A stretch of DNA of 64,000 nucleotides from Prevotella sp. 885. GTDB lineage: Bacteria > Bacteroidota > Bacteroidia > Bacteroidales > Bacteroidaceae. This document shows, in pieces, positions 10,101 to 17,340 of this stretch (position 1 is its first letter; every line of letters begins with the position of its first letter). Location of the stretch: assembly GCF_002265625.1 (NCBI RefSeq), contig NZ_NOVE01000010.1:1-64000 (forward strand). The letters are read 5' to 3'. Below the pieces are notes generated by a model that had not been told where the DNA came from, ran no database searches, and saw nothing but the letters and a program-made list of their open reading frames with translations. The position numbers were made by a program, and so were the translations under genes.

Positions 10101-11673
10101 TGAAGTCTTCCATTGAAGCACTGGTGCTCAGACCGTTATGATAAGGCAATGAGAGACTGGAGCCAACGCTTACCTCCACGGATGTGGCAGGCTTACTCTT
10201 CAGGTCGCCATTCAGAGCCGTCACCTTATAGTAATACCACGTCATGTCGGTGGACTCTACGTGGTCGACGTATGTAGTGGCGGCGCAGTCTGTTGTGACA
10301 ATCACGGAGTCGGCAGTCTCGCCCATCTTGAAGCGCGAGATGGCATAGCGGAGGTTGTCCTTATCGAAGTAGCCTCCGTTGACGGATGCCTCCGGCGCCT
10401 TCCATGTCAGCGTCACATCGTTGCCCTTCGCCTTCACCTTCACTGAGGTAGGCGGCATAGGCACGTCATAGCCCACCCACTTGGTGTCTGTGGTCTGCTC
10501 ACTGACGGCAGCCGGACGAGCGGTGGTAGCAGGAATCTCAGCTGTCACGCTGAATACGCTGTTGCCACTCTTTGCAGCAGTGAAAGGAGCGGTGACAGCG
10601 GCACCGGGTGCAGCATTGGCGTGTGCCACAGTCTCACCGTTGATACGTACAGTATAAGCAATATCGGCAGGAAGACTCTTGCCTTCGACGTCAAGCGTCG
10701 GCATCGTGAACGCCACGCTACCGCCGGAGAGCGACGTCATCGAAACGCTCAGCGAGCTGACAGGCTTGGGAAGAGTGGCGAGGTCGAGGTCCTGCTTGAG
10801 GAAGATGGTGGAGAGCTGGTCGTAGGTCTGCTCGCCTTGCCATGTGTCCTCATTGAAGCCGTAATTCACAATCTCCGTGACGTTAGCAGTAGCAGGATTC
10901 ACCTTAAGGACGTGCGTAGCCCAATCCACGTCGGAATAGGCAGCCCAATAGATGTCGCCGGTGGCATAATCGCACGTGGCACTCTGGAAGAAGGGCAGGA
11001 TGCTGAATCCGGTGTTGCCCACAACAGTAGCCTTACCAGTGTATTTATCCACGGTGTAGAGTTTGCCTGTCTTAGAAATCGTATATAGTTGTCCGTCGCG
11101 ATTGAAGGTTAGCGCCACCATGCGCTCTGGCATCTGAGCGATGGGCTGGCAAGAATAAATCACAAAGGGATAATCGTCCTTTGTGGTGTAAGTAAGCCTT
11201 CCGAGCGTGAGATACTTGCCGGAATAGTCGGCGTCAGAAAAAATGCCATAGATGGCCTGTGTCTCAGGGTCGAAAGCGAGGTCGGAGGAGATATCCGTAA
11301 AAGCGAAACCCTGACGTTCCTCGCCGATTGTCCAGTCGGCTGTGTTGTAGCCATAAAGATGGATTGGGAACGTAATCTTCGAGTTGTCCTCGTTCTCCTC
11401 ATAGTACGACGACCAGAACTTTCCCTGTGCATAAGTGGCGCCGCCATAACATTTCACATCGTTGCCGACTGGGGTGAACACTGTGGGGTTGGAAGAATTG
11501 AAAGTGTAGAAACCTGCATCGCGGGATTCGCTTGCCGACACATAAGTGTAAAACTGCAGGTTCGTAGCAGCTTTACGAGGATAGTCCGCCATCACTCCTA
11601 ATGACGACGAGGTAAGAAATGCCATTGTCACAAATGACCGGACAAGGGCAGTAAGGGGTAAATCTTTTTTCAT
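7183..11673 (-). CDS. Giant multidomain surface protein, paralogue of the adjacent gene
   Basis: 1496 aa, an N-terminal export signal of about 29 residues (ends GVMADY) and then the same order of parts as the downstream neighbour. A propeller-like N-terminal third contains DLAFDPETQAIYG and LYTVDKYTGKATVVG. Several Fn3-like repeats follow (for example VKVKAKGNDVTLTWKAPEA). Choice-of-anchor J segments contain ADDWFITPPI and NDDWLVSPEL, the latter followed by LLIDDISYIAKG. The sorting-tail-like C-terminus reads GVYVVMVDGSAFKVSVRK. It is the first gene of a probable two-gene operon with 2862-7172 (9-base gap) and has a good promoter at 11730-11761. Such proteins are secreted by the type IX system in Prevotella and Porphyromonas; the molecular function is unknown. 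Confidence 0.8.
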   Translation of the reverse strand: MKKDLPLTALVRSFVTMAFLTSSSLGVMADYPRKAATNLQFYTYVSASESRDAGFYTFNSSNPTVFTPVGNDVKCYGGATYAQGKFWSSYYEENEDNSKITFPIHLYGYNTADWTIGEERQGFAFTDISSDLAFDPETQAIYGIFSDADYSGKYLTLGRLTYTTKDDYPFVIYSCQPIAQMPERMVALTFNRDGQLYTISKTGKLYTVDKYTGKATVVGNTGFSILPFFQSATCDYATGDIYWAAYSDVDWATHVLKVNPATANVTEIVNYGFNEDTWQGEQTYDQLSTIFLKQDLDLATLPKPVSSLSVSMTSLSGGSVAFTMPTLDVEGKSLPADIAYTVRINGETVAHANAAPGAAVTAPFTAAKSGNSVFSVTAEIPATTARPAAVSEQTTDTKWVGYDVPMPPTSVKVKAKGNDVTLTWKAPEASVNGGYFDKDNLRYAISRFKMGETADSVIVTTDCAATTYVDHVESTDMTWYYYKVTALNGDLKSKPATSVEVSVGSSLSLPYHNGLSTSASMEDFTIVDANDDGSTWSFDGNYNMVAYTANSSNAADDWFITPPINMKKGAAYKFSFDAVNDYPTERVAAAVGTDATAEAMTDIVIEPTEVTYQPRRRTLSGTFRATEDGMRYFGIHAISDADCNHLYVDNLNITEVSASAPDSPTDLVVTPGEKGATTAALSFTAPTRMLGGAALTDKMDIVISRNGESLTTLTSVTPGQKCSYNDPSVPSGSCVYAVHAVDASGNEGLETTAKVFVGIDEPGAVKNLRAYEDAETEGLIHVVWDQPEGVHGGYIDPNDLTYYISVGTDPNDINLGSKTSYDDQLTIKAGRQAYNGYSVYAVSSTGGGRSNWKTCTAIGGPAIKAPMIESFKNVTMESGPWITNMTKGEVGEAYCYAMTSSASAQAQDGDGGMQSFSADKTGKAVRSESPKVDISEMAKPTLNFWAYCTGKGDKLTVSVQKDYADFVPVKEIISDQYAVGWQRFSIDLTPYKDCRYVRIGFEGEAVNTTTEFFAYDNVAIVDAADNDIMAVELTAAEEVEAGDMADLQLTVRNNTANEVAAGDYTIVVYKNGEEFSRFTGDPLSADRAKTIGLNGKVTVVDDDKVEFSAVVDYAADQIEDNNASNTVSVRVKKNDYPTPSGLEASSRQSNVGLSWQAPDLNSLGLKRTTETFDDYKAFAISDFGDWTTYDCDLQNTIQITLSESFGPLQYENSGEPMAFQVFNSLQAGIPFTSWEAHSGEQMLVSFSCASPDGGFTKKQNDDWLVSPELCGEAQTVRFFAKAGIASAVPEQMEVLYSVSDKTIDSFKKIGETIDVSNVKSWDEYKVELPQGAKYFAIRCVSNNKFALLIDDISYIAKGAEKENLTFVGYNVYRDRHKLNAKPIDQRYYIDDDVRQSDSYAYQVTAAYEEGESKPSNTATITYLSAINNASTAAVVVNGGKSCVEISGAEGRMVKMFTVDGRLVRTFAGEAHITVEAEPGVYVVMVDGSAFKVSVRK

Positions 11674-11729
11674 AATGCTAAGATTTTATCTGATTAACTG
11701 AATTTTTGTTCAAATATCACTTAATAACG

Positions 11730-11761
11730 CAAAAGTATAAAAGATTCCGCAGAAAAACAAT
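11730..11761 (-). promoter_or_regulatory. Promoter for the two-gene surface-protein operon
   Basis: On the minus strand there is ATTG (11761-11758), a 20-base spacer and TACTTTTG (11737-11730). This fits TTTG-N19/21-TAnnTTTG with one mismatch in the upstream box. It is 57 bases in front of the ATG at 11673. Confidence 0.7.
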
Positions 11762-11801
11762 AAATTAGTGATATAAGTTGAATAAAGGCGTATATATACA
11801 A

Positions 11802-11844
11802 AATTGCCACACTTCGGCAGCATGGCTCCCATAGCGTGGCAATT
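11802..11844 (-). terminator. Terminator of the Rpn-like gene
   Basis: AATTGCCAC (11802-11810) pairs with GTGGCAATT (11836-11844), with three further pairs on the minus-strand RNA including a G-U. It overlaps the end of the Rpn-like gene (stop at 11847) and is followed on the minus strand by TTTGTATATATA. Confidence 0.65.
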
Positions 11845-11846
11845 AC

Positions 11847-12806
11847 TTATCTCAATTTTTCAATCTCTTCTTCTGTAAGTCCGGTATAACGCATTATCTT
11901 TGATATTGGCTCACCATCCTCAAGCATCATCTTGGCTGTTTCAGCACGACCCTCAGCACGACCCTCAGCAAGGCCTTTCTCACGACCCTCAGCAAGGCCT
12001 TTCTCACGACCCTCAGCAAGGCCTTTCTCACGACCCTCAGCAAGGCCCTCCTCAAGACCCTCACGTCTTCCTAAGAGTGCAGCCCCTTCAAGCGTGGCAT
12101 GATAGTCGCGCATCACCTTCAAGCTCTCATCATATTTTTCTCGCTCGTCCTTGCTTAAGGCGGCGATGTCTGTTATCTCGGAGAGCTTCTTGAATACAGC
12201 ATTGCGCGCCTGGAAAGGCATTCTTTCAAAAGTACTCATGTTCTTTAAGATGTAAATCCAACGTTCAAAATCGTTTTCGCATTCATCCTCTTCATTCTTT
12301 GCGAACAGAGGAAGCATCAAGTAGATAAATCGCAAGCGATCGGAAAAGACCGTATTGTCCTTCATATCCATCAGGGCGATGTCCGTACGGAACTTCGTCG
12401 GCGTACCGTCTTTCATATCATAATTTAGCAAACAGACAGTATAGACTGGTGCCAGACAGTAGTTCCACTTAACATTCGTGTCACCCACCGTACCTTTTAC
12501 GCCTTGGTTGACAATGTCGCGCGAGGCATAATAGATGGTTCGGTCTGTAAAGAATGGCTGATAGCGGTTCTGCATCTCCACAATAATGTGCTCACCCTTG
12601 TCTGTAGTGCAGTAGATATCATAGATGATACCTCGCATTTCAACCAGTTCCGGCAATTGTTCTTTATCCTTGAAGACGAGGTCTGTGATATGATGCTCGC
12701 CGTCAAGAAGGTCATTAAGGAACTTTATCAATAAGTCCTTGTTGATTTCCTGACCGAAGATTTTCTTGAATCCCCAGTCGGAGAATGGATTAATGAATCT
12801 TGGCAT
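11847..12806 (-). CDS. Rpn family recombination-promoting nuclease / PD-(D/E)XK transposase-like protein
   Basis: 319 aa. The N-terminus (INPFSDWGFKKIFG) and the core IYDIYCTTDKGEHIIVEMQ are characteristic of the PD-(D/E)XK 'Rpn / putative transposase' family, with the Asp and the E-x-Q catalytic signature visible. Rpn proteins are DNA endonucleases that promote RecA-independent recombination; they are common in Bacteroidetes in many copies and are not flanked by typical IS ends. No terminal inverted repeats bracket this copy. The C-terminal region carries repeats of an 8-residue unit (GREKGLAE), encoded by a 24-bp tandem repeat, forming a highly charged helix before a short tail ending LTEEEIEKLR. 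It has its own promoter (12823-12853) and terminator. Confidence 0.87.
   Translation of the reverse strand: MPRFINPFSDWGFKKIFGQEINKDLLIKFLNDLLDGEHHITDLVFKDKEQLPELVEMRGIIYDIYCTTDKGEHIIVEMQNRYQPFFTDRTIYYASRDIVNQGVKGTVGDTNVKWNYCLAPVYTVCLLNYDMKDGTPTKFRTDIALMDMKDNTVFSDRLRFIYLMLPLFAKNEEDECENDFERWIYILKNMSTFERMPFQARNAVFKKLSEITDIAALSKDEREKYDESLKVMRDYHATLEGAALLGRREGLEEGLAEGREKGLAEGREKGLAEGREKGLAEGRAEGRAETAKMMLEDGEPISKIMRYTGLTEEEIEKLR
11938..12060 (-). repeat. 24-bp in-frame tandem repeat in the Rpn-like gene
   Basis: Units of the type CACGACCCTCAGCAAGGCC plus TTTCT (24 bp) occur three times nearly perfectly, with diverged units at both ends. They encode the repeating octapeptide GREKGLAE / GLAEGREK. 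Copy-number change by slippage would lengthen or shorten the helix without breaking the frame. Confidence 0.85.
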
Positions 12807-12822
12807 AGGCTATTGTTTTTTG

Positions 12823-12853
12823 CAAAAATACAAAAAAATCCCCAATATGCAAT
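12823..12853 (-). promoter_or_regulatory. Promoter for the Rpn-like gene
   Basis: On the minus strand there is ATTG (12853-12850), a 19-base spacer and TATTTTTG (12830-12823). It lies 17 bases in front of the ATG at 12806, so the 5' UTR would be very short. Confidence 0.65.
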
Positions 12854-12881
12854 TATCATAAAGCAGAAATAACCCGCTCTC

Positions 12882-14978
12882 TCACGAAATGGCAGCCCAG
12901 TTGATGTTGGTATCGCGCAGCTCTCTTAGGCGTCGCCATAGCATGGCATATTCTTTGGACGTGCAGGTGGGGTCAGCATCAATGATTTTCTGTGCCTCCT
13001 GTCGGGCAAGCGCCACAAACTGTCCGTCGCGGGCGATGTCCGCAATCTTAAGGTCGAAGGCGATGCCGCTCTGCTGCGTGCCTTCGAGATCGCCGGGACC
13101 GCGAAGCTTGAGGTCGGCCTCGGCGATGCGGAAACCGTCGTTCGTGTCGCACATGATGTCGATGCGCTTGCGGGTAACGGCGGAGAGTTCGTAGCCAGTG
13201 ACGAGGATGCAATAGCTCTGCTCGGCACCTCTTCCAACACGACCGCGGAGCTGATGGAGCTGGGAAAGACCGAAGCGTTGAGCGTCGAGGATTACCATTA
13301 CGGAGGCATTGGGAACATTTACGCCCACCTCTATGACGGTGGTGGCAACGAGAATCTGCGTCTCGCCACTCACGAACTTCTGCATTTCAGCGTCTTTCTC
13401 TGCCGACTTCATCTTGCCGTGCACCTTGCTGATTTTGAATTCAGGGAATATCTGACACAGCGAAGCGTAGCCTTCCTCAAGGTTCTTCAGGTCCATCTTC
13501 TCGCTCTCGGAGATAAGCGGGAAGACGATATACACCTGACGACCGAGGTTTATCTGCTTGCGGATGCCGTTATAGAGCGACGTAAGTTGCTTGTCATACT
13601 TATGTATGGTCTGTATGGGCTTGCGTCCCGGCGGCAACTCGTCGATGACACTCACATCAAGGTCGCCGTATATGGTCATGGCGAGGGTGCGTGGGATGGG
13701 GGTGGCGGTCATCACGAGGATGTGGGGAGGATTCTCGCTCTTAGCCCAAAGGCGCGACCTCTGCTCCACTCCAAACCGGTGTTGCTCATCGATGACAGCC
13801 ACACCAAGTCGCTGAAACTTGACCGGATCCTCTAATACGGCATGCGTGCCGACGAGAATCTGTACCTCGCCGGAGATAAGGCCCTCAAGCACCTCGCGAC
13901 GCTTCTTTCCTTTCACTATGCCAGTGAGGAGTTCCACACGGATGCCGAGACCGCGAAGAAACTCCGTTATGGTGGTGAAGTGCTGCTCGGCGAGGATTTC
14001 GGTGGGTGCCATGATGCACGCCTGAAAACCGTTGTCGAGGGCGATGAGCATTGTCATCAGCGCCACAAGTGTCTTGCCGGAACCTACGTCGCCTTGGAGC
14101 AGACGGTTCATCTGCCTACCGGAACGCATGTCGTCACGTATCTCGTGCATCACTCGCTTCTGCGCACCGGTAAGACTGAAGGTGAGGTTCTGCGAATAGA
14201 AGTCGTTAAACAGCTTGCCGACATGCTGGAATACATAGCCGCGATACTTGCGACGATGGTCGGAAGCATAGCGGAGAATGTTGAGTTGCACGTAGAACAG
14301 CTCTTCAAACTTCAGACGGTCGCGTGCCGCCTTCATCTGCTGCGGCGTCTTGGGATAATGTACGCAGCGCAACGCCTCATCGCGCGAGACGAGGTGAAGC
14401 GGTTTGGTGATGAAGGTAGGGAGGGTTTCGGGGAGCGGGTCCTTCAGTTTGAGAAGCATGTTCTTGACCGTCTTCTCTATCACTCGCGACGTGATGCCCA
14501 TCTTCTTCATGCGCTCCGTGGTGGTATAGTAAGGTTGCATGCCCATTTCGGAGAGCTGAAGGTCGGAGGCTCGCTCCATCTCGGGATGAGCAAACTGGAA
14601 ACGTCCCTGATAGACGGTAGGGCGACCGAAGACTACGAACTCCTGCCCTACCTTATAGTTCTTATATATATATTGTGCTCCGCTGAACCAAACGAGGTCG
14701 GCTACACCGGTGCCGTCGCTGAAATGACCGACCACTCGCTTCTTACGCGCCGACATCTCGAACTCCTCATAGCTGAGCACCTTGCCCTTTATCTGCACGA
14801 AGGGCATATCGGCGGAAAGCTCACGAATGGTATAGATACGACTGCGGTCGACATACTTATAAGGAAAATTCTCGATAAGGTCACGCCATGTGGATATCCC
14901 AAGCTCCTTGCTCAGGATTTCCTTACGTTGGGGGCCCACACCGGGCAGATACATTATGTCTTGCGAGAGTATATCCAT
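12882..14978 (-). CDS. recG: ATP-dependent DNA helicase RecG
   Basis: 698 aa, the usual length for RecG. The N-terminal wedge/OB region begins with LPGVGPQRKEILSKELGI. The superfamily 2 motor follows: Walker A GDVGSGKT at residues 296-303, the DEAH-like box DEQHRFG near 395, MTATPIPRT, and a C-terminal helicase half ending in the conserved LRGRVGRG...SYCILV and FRIAEADLKLRGPG (TRG-motif region). RecG reverses stalled replication forks and moves Holliday junctions. It is the last gene of a DJ-1 - ispD - recG unit. The gap to ispD holds a small insertion of the CGAGTTAGGAATTACGAATT microrepeat type. Confidence 0.97.
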   Translation of the reverse strand: MDILSQDIMYLPGVGPQRKEILSKELGISTWRDLIENFPYKYVDRSRIYTIRELSADMPFVQIKGKVLSYEEFEMSARKKRVVGHFSDGTGVADLVWFSGAQYIYKNYKVGQEFVVFGRPTVYQGRFQFAHPEMERASDLQLSEMGMQPYYTTTERMKKMGITSRVIEKTVKNMLLKLKDPLPETLPTFITKPLHLVSRDEALRCVHYPKTPQQMKAARDRLKFEELFYVQLNILRYASDHRRKYRGYVFQHVGKLFNDFYSQNLTFSLTGAQKRVMHEIRDDMRSGRQMNRLLQGDVGSGKTLVALMTMLIALDNGFQACIMAPTEILAEQHFTTITEFLRGLGIRVELLTGIVKGKKRREVLEGLISGEVQILVGTHAVLEDPVKFQRLGVAVIDEQHRFGVEQRSRLWAKSENPPHILVMTATPIPRTLAMTIYGDLDVSVIDELPPGRKPIQTIHKYDKQLTSLYNGIRKQINLGRQVYIVFPLISESEKMDLKNLEEGYASLCQIFPEFKISKVHGKMKSAEKDAEMQKFVSGETQILVATTVIEVGVNVPNASVMVILDAQRFGLSQLHQLRGRVGRGAEQSYCILVTGYELSAVTRKRIDIMCDTNDGFRIAEADLKLRGPGDLEGTQQSGIAFDLKIADIARDGQFVALARQEAQKIIDADPTCTSKEYAMLWRRLRELRDTNINWAAIS

Positions 14979-15014
14979 ATTGAGATTTAGGAGTTACGAG
15001 TTAGGAATTACGAA

Positions 15015-15692
15015 TTACTGTTTGCAGATAAAATCCGCAAGGAGCAGGTCGTAGGGTGTGGTCAGCTTGATGTTCTCACGACAACCTTCCACCATCACCA
15101 CCTTGTGTCCGGCTGCCTCAGCCACAGACGCGTCGTCGGTGAAGGCTTCGCTGTAGGGCACGTCGTAGGCGCGCTTGATGAGCTGGATGTCGAAAGTCTG
15201 CGGTGTCTGGACGGTGCGATAGTCGGAGCGCAGCACGTTATGGCCTCCGTCTTCGCCAGCCACGTAGCGCAGCGTGTCGGTGACGGGCATTACGGGCATG
15301 GCTGCTCCATGCTCACGGGCAGCCTCATAGGTGCGAGCTATGACGTCCACGGTGACAAAGGGTCGTACGCCGTCATGGATGCCCACCACGCCGGTGGCGT
15401 CGTCGGGAACAGCGGCTATTCCGTTCTTGCATGACTGGAAGCGGGTGTCGCCGCCGTCCACCACAGTATGCTCCACGTTGAAGTGATATTCCTTGCAGAG
15501 CTGACGCCAATAGTCTTGCTGGGCGTGAGGCAATACGAGGATGATGCCGATGGCTTCGCTGTACTGACGGAAACGCTCTATGGTTCGCATCAGGACGGGC
15601 CTGCCGTCAACGAGGAGGAACTGCTTTGGCAGATCGCCGCCCATACGCAGTCCCTTTCCTCCTGCCACAATGATGATATAGTCCTTGTTCAT
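15015..15692 (-). CDS. ispD: 2-C-methyl-D-erythritol 4-phosphate cytidylyltransferase
   Basis: 225 aa. The nucleotidyltransferase signature IIVAGGKGLRMGGDLPKQFL is at the N-terminus; VVGIHDGVRPFV and TDTLRYV in the middle and EAFTDDASVAEAAGHKV near the C-terminus match the IspD family. The enzyme joins CTP and methylerythritol phosphate in the cytoplasmic MEP route to isoprenoids. Its start lies one base after the stop of the DJ-1 gene, which shows tight co-transcription. The neighbourhood DJ-1 - ispD - recG is a recurring Bacteroidales arrangement from general knowledge. Confidence 0.96.
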   Translation of the reverse strand: MNKDYIIIVAGGKGLRMGGDLPKQFLLVDGRPVLMRTIERFRQYSEAIGIILVLPHAQQDYWRQLCKEYHFNVEHTVVDGGDTRFQSCKNGIAAVPDDATGVVGIHDGVRPFVTVDVIARTYEAAREHGAAMPVMPVTDTLRYVAGEDGGHNVLRSDYRTVQTPQTFDIQLIKRAYDVPYSEAFTDDASVAEAAGHKVVMVEGCRENIKLTTPYDLLLADFICKQ

Positions 15693-15693
15693 A

Positions 15694-16242
15694 CTACTCG
15701 AACATCATGCCTTTTCTCAGATCACTTACCACTTTCTCGCCCTTGAGGATGGAGAGGAGGGTAAAGGCATACTCGAACGCAGCTGCCGGACCCTTGCCCG
15801 TTACCACATTACCGTCGACGGTGACAAGCTGGGCTGTGTAGGTGGCGCCCTTCAGCTCGCCTTCGAAGCCGGGATAGCAGGTGGCACGCAGACCGTCAAG
15901 CAGTCCGAGATGACCGAGAACCATAGGTCCGGCGCAGATGGCACTGAGAAGCTTGCCCTGCTTGGCATGTGCGAGAAGGGCATTGCGCACACCTTTGTGC
16001 TCGTCAAGGTTCTTGGCGCCAGGCATACCGCCGGGAATCATAAGGAGGTCGGCATCAGAGAAGTCGGCTTCCTCGAAGCGGACATCAGCCTTTACATATA
16101 CATTGTGGGCAGACTTTACCATCTCAGAGCCGTTGATGCTGACAGTAACCACTCCAACACCACCACGGCGAAGGATATCAACGGGAGCCAATGCCTCGAC
16201 ATCCTCGAAGCCATCGGCAAGAAATACGTACACTTTTGTCAT
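15694..16242 (-). CDS. DJ-1/PfpI family protein
   Basis: 182 aa when started at MTKVYVFLADGFEDVEALAP. This start gives the standard family length; the reading frame stays open upstream for over 100 codons. The family nucleophile elbow AICAGP carries Cys103, and Glu16 in GFEDVEA is the partner acidic residue. Members include deglycase/glyoxalase-like and chaperone-like proteins, so the exact reaction is unclear. An alternative ATG at 16365 would add 41 residues (MARFYSLKKKDEEDARIADP and on), and a promoter-like TAAGTTTG (16417-16410) lies upstream of it, so that segment is probably transcribed. It is the first gene of the operon with ispD. Confidence 0.9.
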   Translation of the reverse strand: MTKVYVFLADGFEDVEALAPVDILRRGGVGVVTVSINGSEMVKSAHNVYVKADVRFEEADFSDADLLMIPGGMPGAKNLDEHKGVRNALLAHAKQGKLLSAICAGPMVLGHLGLLDGLRATCYPGFEGELKGATYTAQLVTVDGNVVTGKGPAAAFEYAFTLLSILKGEKVVSDLRKGMMFE

Positions 16243-16475
16243 AATATATTGTTCTTTAGTTTGCTTACCTGAGGACGTCTTCGGGACGGAGCGCAATACA
16301 CCGAACGGATCGGCGATGCGGGCGTCTTCTTCGTCCTTTTTCTTCAGCGAATAGAATCGTGCCATAACGTCATTTTTTAATAGTTGGGCATACTTTTTAA
16401 TTGTATATGCAAACTTACACATTTTTTTTGGTTCTGCAGCTTTTTGAGCTCTCAATAATTTTTTAATAAATTTAA

Positions 16476-16507
16476 TTTGTGAGACTCCATATAAAATATT
16501 ATCTTTG
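16476..16507 (+). promoter_or_regulatory. Promoter for the DUF3467 gene
   Basis: TTTG (16476-16479), a 20-base spacer and TATCTTTG (16500-16507) fit the Bacteroidetes consensus exactly. The ATG follows 51 bases later. Confidence 0.85.
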
Positions 16508-16558
16508 CATATAGAAATACTGAAAACACACAATATTAACTTTAAACAAAATAACAAA

Positions 16559-16882
16559 ATGGAAGAAAACAAGAACCAGCAGCCCCAGGGTCTTCAGATC
16601 GAACTGAAGCCGGAAATCGGTGTAGGCGTTTACGCTAACCTCGCACTCATCACTCACTCTTCAAGCGACTTTATCCTCGACTTCACTTGCATGCTCCCCG
16701 GACTGCAGCAGCCGCAGGTACGCAGCCGCGTCGTAATGGCTCCCGAGCACGCTAAGCGTCTCCTCATGGCCCTCAACGACAACATCCAGAAGTATGAGCA
16801 GAACTTCGGTAAGATCCAGCTCCCCGAGCAGCAGCAGCCTCGCACTGCCACTCCGTTCCACACACAGGACGCTGAGGCATAA
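16559..16882 (+). CDS. DUF3467 family protein
   Basis: 107 aa, starting MEENKNQQPQGLQIELKPEI. This start is preferred over the longer frame at 16505 because it follows the promoter by 51 bases and gives the family length. The core GVYANLALITHSSSDFILDF, the LPG and VRSRVVMAPEHAKRLL segments are typical of DUF3467, a small conserved family of unknown function common in Bacteroidetes. The C-terminus is rich in Gln and Pro. It is a lone gene with a strong promoter and terminator, divergent from the DJ-1 operon. From general knowledge, relatives often lie next to rpoC; that context is absent here. Confidence 0.9.
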   Translation: MEENKNQQPQGLQIELKPEIGVGVYANLALITHSSSDFILDFTCMLPGLQQPQVRSRVVMAPEHAKRLLMALNDNIQKYEQNFGKIQLPEQQQPRTATPFHTQDAEA

Positions 16883-16917
16883 GCAAGCTGACAAAGCTTA
16901 ATAGCATAAAAAGAAAC

Positions 16918-16965
16918 ACGAAAGCGGATGCGACGTTCCCCAAAGAACGCCACATCCGCTTTCTT
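16918..16965 (+). terminator. Terminator of the DUF3467 gene
   Basis: GAAAGCGGATG (16920-16930) pairs perfectly with CATCCGCTTTC (16953-16963); an inner CGTTC/GAACG stem caps it. It is followed by a T-rich run (TTCGTTTTCTGGTTTTT). Confidence 0.93.
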
Positions 16966-16980
16966 CGTTTTCTGGTTTTT

Positions 16981-17250
16981 GACAGGAAGACAGGTTTTTG
17001 ACAAGAAGACATGAAGACATGATTCGTTGGATATGATTTTTGACAGGAAGACAGGAAGTCATGTCTAAAAATCATGTCTACATGTCTTCATGTCTAAAAA
17101 ACATGTCTACATGTCTTCATGTCTAAAAAACATGTCTGCATGTCTGCATGTCAAAAAAATCATGTCTTCATGTCTAAAAAAACATGTCTACATGTCTAAA
17201 AAAACATGTCTACATGTCTTCATGTCTAAAAAACATGTCTACATGTCTAA
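16981..17250. repeat. CATGTCT minisatellite with an orientation switch
   Basis: From about 17059 to 17250 the sequence is made almost only of CATGTCT followed by AC, TC, GC or a run of A (units such as CATGTCTACATGTCTTC then AAAAAA). From 16981 to about 17055 the same units appear in reverse complement (GACAGGAAGACAGG, GACATGAAGACATG), so the block as a whole is an imperfect large palindrome. It lies in the convergent gap between the DUF3467 terminator and the SusD-like gene. ORFs predicted through it are repeat artefacts. Confidence 0.9.
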
Positions 17251-17259
17251 GAACGAAGC

Positions 17260-17295
17260 AAGCCGTGGCTTACTCCTTGCGGAGCGCCACGGCTT
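17260..17295. terminator. Hairpin at the 3' end of the SusD-like gene
   Basis: AAGCCGTGGC (17260-17269) pairs with GCCACGGCTT (17286-17295), 10 bp. It lies 46 bases past the SusD stop. The better T run is on the + strand side, so it may serve mainly as a barrier between converging transcripts. Confidence 0.6.
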
Positions 17296-17340
17296 TCTTA
17301 TTGTTTATTGCCTTACGCCTTGCGGCGTGTCGGGCGATGT

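Noticed and set aside
11847..12806. An insertion sequence around the Rpn-like gene
   Set aside because: No inverted ends or target duplication could be found; the gene has its own promoter and terminator and such genes are usually stand-alone.
13842..14990. 382-codon + strand ORF
   Set aside because: It is antisense to recG, whose helicase motifs are intact, so this is a shadow frame.
15985..16572. DJ-1 starting at 16572 (292 aa)
   Set aside because: The extra N-terminus includes a stretch upstream of the promoter-like box and overlaps the divergent DUF3467 promoter; the 182-aa start gives the family length.
16981..17250. CRISPR array
   Set aside because: Units are 7-9 bases without unique spacers of constant length and there are no cas genes, so it is a minisatellite.
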